A stretch of 64,000 nucleotides of DNA from Paenibacillus_L residui (GTDB lineage: Bacteria; Bacillota; Bacilli; Paenibacillales; NBRC-103111). The notes under the pieces were generated by a model. It had not been told where the DNA came from, searched no databases, and worked only from the letters and a program-made list of their open reading frames with translations. This document shows positions 60,219 to 64,000 of the stretch, one piece after another. The stretch is from contig NZ_JBHTIU010000003.1 in the NCBI RefSeq assembly GCF_042677205.1, positions 62,001 through 126,000 on the forward strand. Reading direction: 5' to 3'. Each line of letters opens with the position of its first letter. Within the stretch, counting starts at the first letter, position 1. The translations under genes and the position numbers were made by a program.

Positions 60219-61088
60219 ATGGGGAAAAAGAAGAGATTGAACGCCCGTTTCATGCGGAATCTGGAAGGCACCTTGTTTATCGCCCCATGGCTGATCGGAT
60301 TCATCGTGTTCTTGGGGTTTCCGCTTGTATTTTCTTTATATATGAGTTTTCACAGCGTCAAAATTTTGCCGACCCGGATGAGCTACGAGTTCGTCGGATT
60401 AAAGTACTACCGGGAAATTTTGTTCGGCAGCTCGGCCTTCTACGACGAATTGATTCCGTTTTTCCAGGAAGTGGTCATCATGATCCCGGTTATTCTAATC
60501 TTCTCGCTTCTCATTGCCATCTTGTTAAATCAGAAGCTGAGAGGCCGCTTCCTGTTCCGGGGCATATTTTTCCTGCCGGTGATCTTTACGACCGGTTATG
60601 TGCTGACGGAGTTCGTCAACCAGGGGGAAGGAAGCCTCGGTTTCCTGGAACGGTTCGCTCTCGGAAGTTATCTCGATGCTTTCCTGGGAGACAGCTCCTG
60701 GGCCAAACCGGTTAAGGAAGTGTTGAACCGCTTTGTGCTCGTCCTCTGGTATTCCGGGGTGCAGATTCTAATCTTCCTGGCCGGTCGTCAGACCATCTCG
60801 GCATCTGCCTACGAATCCGCGAGAATCGATGGGGCTTCCCCGTGGGAAGTGTTCTGGAAAATTACAATCCCGGCGATGTCACCGTTCATTCTGCTCAATC
60901 TGATCTACACCGTCGTCGATATGTTTACCTTTCCGTTCAATCCGATTATCTCGTTAATCGGCAAGGGAAATTACGGATACAACAGCAGCCTGGCCTGGAT
61001 TTATTTTCTTGTGATCATCATCTTTCTCTCGCTGGTGCTGTGGATTTACAGCAGGCTAAACCGGAACCAAAGAGCGTCGCGGGCATAA
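60219..61088 (+). CDS. ABC transporter permease, second pair, MalF type
   Basis: 289 residues, six membrane helices (LFIAPWLIGFIVFLGFPLVF at the start, IYFLVIIIFLSLVLWIYSRL at the end). The EAA loop is ESARIDGASPWEVFWKITIP. GGGGAGGG lies seven bases before the ATG; only one base separates it from the DUF5696 gene. Distinct in sequence from the first-pair permease, so this is not a recent duplicate. Confidence 0.92.
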   Translation: MGKKKRLNARFMRNLEGTLFIAPWLIGFIVFLGFPLVFSLYMSFHSVKILPTRMSYEFVGLKYYREILFGSSAFYDELIPFFQEVVIMIPVILIFSLLIAILLNQKLRGRFLFRGIFFLPVIFTTGYVLTEFVNQGEGSLGFLERFALGSYLDAFLGDSSWAKPVKEVLNRFVLVLWYSGVQILIFLAGRQTISASAYESARIDGASPWEVFWKITIPAMSPFILLNLIYTVVDMFTFPFNPIISLIGKGNYGYNSSLAWIYFLVIIIFLSLVLWIYSRLNRNQRASRA

Positions 61089-61101
61089 GGAGGGGTGCGA
61101 A

Positions 61102-62061
61102 ATGAATACGATCCTGATGAAGCTGAAGAGGAGGATCACCTTCAAGGACCCGGTCCGTCAGTTGAAGTATATGACGCTCGGACGGGAAATTAACGAAGGG
61201 CTTGTTTTCAAGCTGTTTCTATATACCATTTTCATTTGCACATCTTATATTTACCTACATCCCATTATGAAGATGGTTGTCAAAATGGTCATGGACGCCA
61301 AGGACTTGATCGATCCGACGGTGACATGGATTCCGTCATCGCTCTATTGGGGGCATCTGCAGACGGCGTGGAAGGTGCTCAAATACGGCAATTCCTTCAC
61401 AATCAGCCTCGTCGTGGCACTTGTGGCCTCGGTGTTTCACTGCATTTCATGCGGCTTTGCCGGCTACGCCTTGGCAAGGCTTGAATTTCCGTTCAAAAAA
61501 TTGGTGTTCTTCCTGCTGCTGCTCGCTTTCATCATACCTCCTCAAGTCGTGGTGCTGCCTACGATTATTGCCTACTCGCAGCTGGGGCTGGACGGCTCGC
61601 TGGCGGCGCTGGTCATCCCGGCGCTGTTCGGCTTTGGCGTCAAAGGCGCTCTGTTCGTCATCATTTACCGGCAGTTTTTTATGACGCAGCCCAAGGAGCT
61701 GGAGGAAGCGGCCAAGATTGACGGGGCGAGCGCGTTCAAATTTTATGTCCGGGTCATGTTTCCGCTGGCGAAACCGGCCATTCTGGTCGTGTTTCTGTTC
61801 TCCTTCGTATGGACATGGAACGACACCTACATGCCGAGAATGTTCCTGAGCGAAGCGAAGAATGTGCCGCTCGCCGTGCAGATGTCCCGTCTGGATGTAG
61901 GTATAAACCAGTTCATGCAGGCGGCGGATATGCCGTTGTACATGTCGGAGGCGATCAAGATGGCGGCCAGCTTCCTGACCATTCTGCCGCCGCTTCTTAT
62001 CTACTTCTTGGCTCAGCGCTATTTCGTGGAGAGTGTGGAAAGAACGGGGCTGGTGGAGTAA
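61102..62061 (+). CDS. ABC transporter permease, second pair, MalG type
   Basis: 319 residues, six membrane helices with a long extracytoplasmic first loop (about 55-95). The EAA loop is EAAKIDGASAFKFYVRVMFP. The C-terminal end is AQRYFVESVERTGLVE. AAGGAGGGG precedes the ATG. Last gene of the locus; no binding protein or ATPase follows, so it must use those upstream. Confidence 0.93.
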   Translation: MNTILMKLKRRITFKDPVRQLKYMTLGREINEGLVFKLFLYTIFICTSYIYLHPIMKMVVKMVMDAKDLIDPTVTWIPSSLYWGHLQTAWKVLKYGNSFTISLVVALVASVFHCISCGFAGYALARLEFPFKKLVFFLLLLAFIIPPQVVVLPTIIAYSQLGLDGSLAALVIPALFGFGVKGALFVIIYRQFFMTQPKELEEAAKIDGASAFKFYVRVMFPLAKPAILVVFLFSFVWTWNDTYMPRMFLSEAKNVPLAVQMSRLDVGINQFMQAADMPLYMSEAIKMAASFLTILPPLLIYFLAQRYFVESVERTGLVE

Positions 62062-62083
62062 GCCCGGCCCTAAGTTTTCCAAT

Positions 62084-62983
62084 TTAACGGTTCTGAACGA
62101 CCTCCTGCAGTACCTGGATAAAAGCTTCCGCTGCCTTGGATAAGTAGCGCCCGTGCCGATAGGCGATGACCAGCGTTCTTGTAGGCCGGCCGTCCAGAGG
62201 GAGATAGACGGGGGCATGCGGCTCCCCTTGTACCCTCGCTACCATCTTGGGAACGAAGGCGACCCCCATACCGGCGGCGACCAGTGATTGGACGGTATCG
62301 ATATTGGTGCTTTCGAACACGATCCGCGGCTCGAAACCGGCCGCTCCGCACAAATCCATTGTGATTTGGCGGAAGCCCTGGCCTTTTTTCAAAATAATAA
62401 AGGGCTCCTCCCGAAGGGTATCGATCCGCACGGCATCATCCCCGGACGCTGACTGGGCAAGCGGGTGATGGGGAGGGACGCAGAGGCGAATTTCCTCCTC
62501 GATCAGCGGCAGGTAAGAAAGGGAGCGCTCCGCCAGAGGCAGGGAGAGCAGACTGATATCTGTCTGGCCGCTTGCCGCCAGCCGCTCCAGGTTCGCCGAG
62601 GTCTCTTCAACAAGTTGAATTTCAATTTCCGGATACTGCTGCTGGAAGACGGGGAGGACGAGTGGTAAAATATGGGACCCGGTAATGGGCAAGCTGCCGA
62701 CAATCAGCTTGCCTTTTCGCATTTGCGAAATGTCCTCCATTTCTTTTTTGAGCTGGGAAACCTTATCCAGAATAATCTGCGCCTTCTCGACAAAGACCGT
62801 GCCGGCGTAGGTCATTTCCACGGAATTGGTATTGCGCTGAAACAGGAGAACCCCGATCTCCTTTTCCAGTTTGGAAAGCTGTTGGCTTAAGGAAGGCTGG
62901 GCAATGTGCAGCTTTTCCGCCGCCCTCGAGAAGTTTTTTTCGGCTGCTATCTGGACTGCATACTGCAATTGTCTTAATTCCAT
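62084..62983 (-). CDS. LysR-family transcriptional regulator
   Basis: 300 residues. N-terminal winged helix (MELRQLQYAVQIAAEKNFSRAAEKLHIAQPSLSQ in part, about 1-60) and a substrate-binding domain (about 90-295, LIVGSLPITGSHILPLVLP). ATG at 62981-62983 with GGAGAG upstream; the longer frame to 63019 is not needed. It points against the transporter genes and reads away from whatever lies right of it, so its target is not clear. CbbR/CysL-like in general appearance; the ligand is unknown. Confidence 0.92.
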   Translation of the reverse strand: MELRQLQYAVQIAAEKNFSRAAEKLHIAQPSLSQQLSKLEKEIGVLLFQRNTNSVEMTYAGTVFVEKAQIILDKVSQLKKEMEDISQMRKGKLIVGSLPITGSHILPLVLPVFQQQYPEIEIQLVEETSANLERLAASGQTDISLLSLPLAERSLSYLPLIEEEIRLCVPPHHPLAQSASGDDAVRIDTLREEPFIILKKGQGFRQITMDLCGAAGFEPRIVFESTNIDTVQSLVAAGMGVAFVPKMVARVQGEPHAPVYLPLDGRPTRTLVIAYRHGRYLSKAAEAFIQVLQEVVQNR

Positions 62984-63343
62984 AGAAAGACTCTCCTTTG
63001 CGGGGGTTTCCCGCCTCATTAAAGCTCTTTTCTATCTCGTCGGCAATAAACCTTCCCACCAACCCCACCGCAAGCTTTTCCCTCAAGTGGTAAGGGGAAT
63101 CTGACAAGGTTTGCAGCTTCGGGAGATGTGGAGAACTGCAGATCTGAACGCTTTTATTGCCGTATACAAATTTGGCTTTATTTATCATTGCTCTTCTCAT
63201 GATATTATACATCCGCAGCGTTATAAGGACAAAGTTGCGGCGTCAAGTAGGAGACATAGGCATCCTGTTCGAGTTTATAAGCGCGGTCGTGCTTTGGAGT
63301 GGATAGCCTGCCAGAATTTTGTATTTTGCTTCTATGCTATGTG

Positions 63344-63981
63344 CTTTTGACTGTTATCCCCTTCGTTCAGGAAAAGTATTTTCAAAGGACAGCGATGTTC
63401 TATAGACTGGGGATGCTTCCGGAAAATTAGAGGACAAGAAGTGGCAGAAATTGCTTTCGGGATTATGACTGAAGGATGTGTATGGAAAATTTCTAAATGT
63501 ACTGAGTGAAAGGGATAACGGTCAAAAGGGCGCAAAAAGGTGGAGTTGGCCGGTAAAGGTACTGAGAGAAAGGGATACTGGTCAAATGGGGCGGAGAAGT
63601 GACATGAATCGCGCCTAAGAGGTTGCAGGTCCGCTAGTATTGTACGATAGAAAAAAACGGATTAAGGAGACTGGACAGAAAGGAAACGTCCTCACGAAGA
63701 TCGTTGATCCGGGCTTTTGACTGTTATCCCCTTATATCAGAAAGGCTGCTTAAATCGCCTGTTCGTCCTTTTCTATGCTTCTGCATTATGTTCAATCCCT
63801 TCCGGGTCCGGATCCAAGCCCTGGGAGCCGAACAGGTGCATCATTTCCTTGGAGAGCCTGAGCTTACGGGATAATTGTTCAATGGAGCCATGCTACTGAG
63901 CGAAAGGGATAATGGTCAAAGAGACGGAAAAAAGGTGGAGTTGGCCGGTAAAGGTACTGAGTGAAAGGGATACTGGTCAAA
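63344..63981. repeat. Cluster of the short dispersed repeat, six clear copies
   Basis: Copies: 63344-63370 (minus), 63501-63527 (plus), 63561-63587 (plus), 63714-63740 (minus), 63894-63920 (plus), 63955-63981 (plus); a degenerate one lies at 63858-63883. Core: ACTGAG, four variable bases, AAGGGATAAC or AAGGGATACT, then GGTCAAA or AGTCAAA. Two plus pairs form tandem units with period 60-61 sharing AGGTGGAGTTGGCCGGTAAA. No gene is supported in 62984-64000. The array continues past the window end. Confidence 0.8.
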
Positions 63982-64000
63982 GAGTCGGAAAAAGAGGTAT

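Noticed and set aside
63111..63350. 79-residue frame right of the LysR gene
   Set aside because: No ribosome site, odd composition rich in C, H and R, and it ends in a repeat copy.
63344..64000. CRISPR array
   Set aside because: Copies vary in sequence and orientation, spacing is irregular apart from two doublets, the spacer-like parts are themselves repeated, and no cas genes are present.

Overview
The window is a chromosome segment of a spore-forming member of the Bacillales, most likely Paenibacillaceae. This rests on gene order. From the left end to about 34.9 kb the order trpCFBA-hisC-tyrA ... ypiF-qcrABC-ypjA-ypjB-ypjC-ypjD ... dapB-mgsA-bshB1-bshA-cca-birA-panBCD-dinG ... ypmB ... dnaD matches the Bacillus subtilis chromosome. 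The sporulation protein YpjB, bacillithiol genes, strong AGGAGG-type ribosome sites and T-tailed hairpin terminators agree with this. No rRNA, tRNA, transposase, integrase or CRISPR array was seen.

Region 1 (1-5.4 kb) is the end of an aromatic amino acid operon (trpC-F-B-A, hisC, tyrA), tightly packed with ATGA overlaps and closed by a terminator. Region 2 (5.4-9.7 kb) holds a candidate small RNA, an ECF sigma factor with a zinc-type membrane anti-sigma factor, an unknown winged-helix-like protein, a gamma-carbonic-anhydrase-like protein and YpiF. Region 3 (9.9-14.9 kb) is the menaquinol:cytochrome c oxidoreductase (qcrABC) followed by ypjA, ypjB and ypjC. The ypjB start is covered by a perfect 11-bp hairpin. 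Region 4 (15-25.4 kb) carries lysine, methylglyoxal, bacillithiol, tRNA CCA, biotin and pantothenate genes. Region 5 (25.5-34.9 kb) carries dinG, the redox regulator rex, a PhoU-like protein, an MTA/SAH deaminase, ypmB, a short FtsH-like protease with an overlapping membrane partner, and dnaD.

Region 6 (35-43.9 kb) joins proline synthesis (proB-proA-proC) and methionine salvage (mtnW-mtnX-mtnB) in one minus-strand run, with mtnE and mtnU nearby. Together with the deaminase at 30 kb, much of 5'-methylthioadenosine handling lies here. The run is bracketed by two inverted copies of a roughly 95-bp intergenic element; a third copy lies downstream of qcrC.

Region 7 (44.3-63 kb) is accessory. A two-component system with a membrane protein comes first. 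It is followed by a nine-gene locus, all on the plus strand: a lipoprotein solute-binding protein, an MsmK/UgpC-type ATPase, a giant solute-binding protein with two carbohydrate-binding-like domains, two permeases, a secreted beta-propeller-TPR-Yip1 membrane protein, a large secreted DUF5696-type glycosidase-like protein and two more permeases, ending against a LysR regulator. One ATPase with two permease pairs and two binding proteins suggests a double sugar importer working with surface glycan proteins. The locus is flanked on both sides by copies of a short dispersed repeat not seen elsewhere in the window. This locus is the best candidate for an undescribed system.
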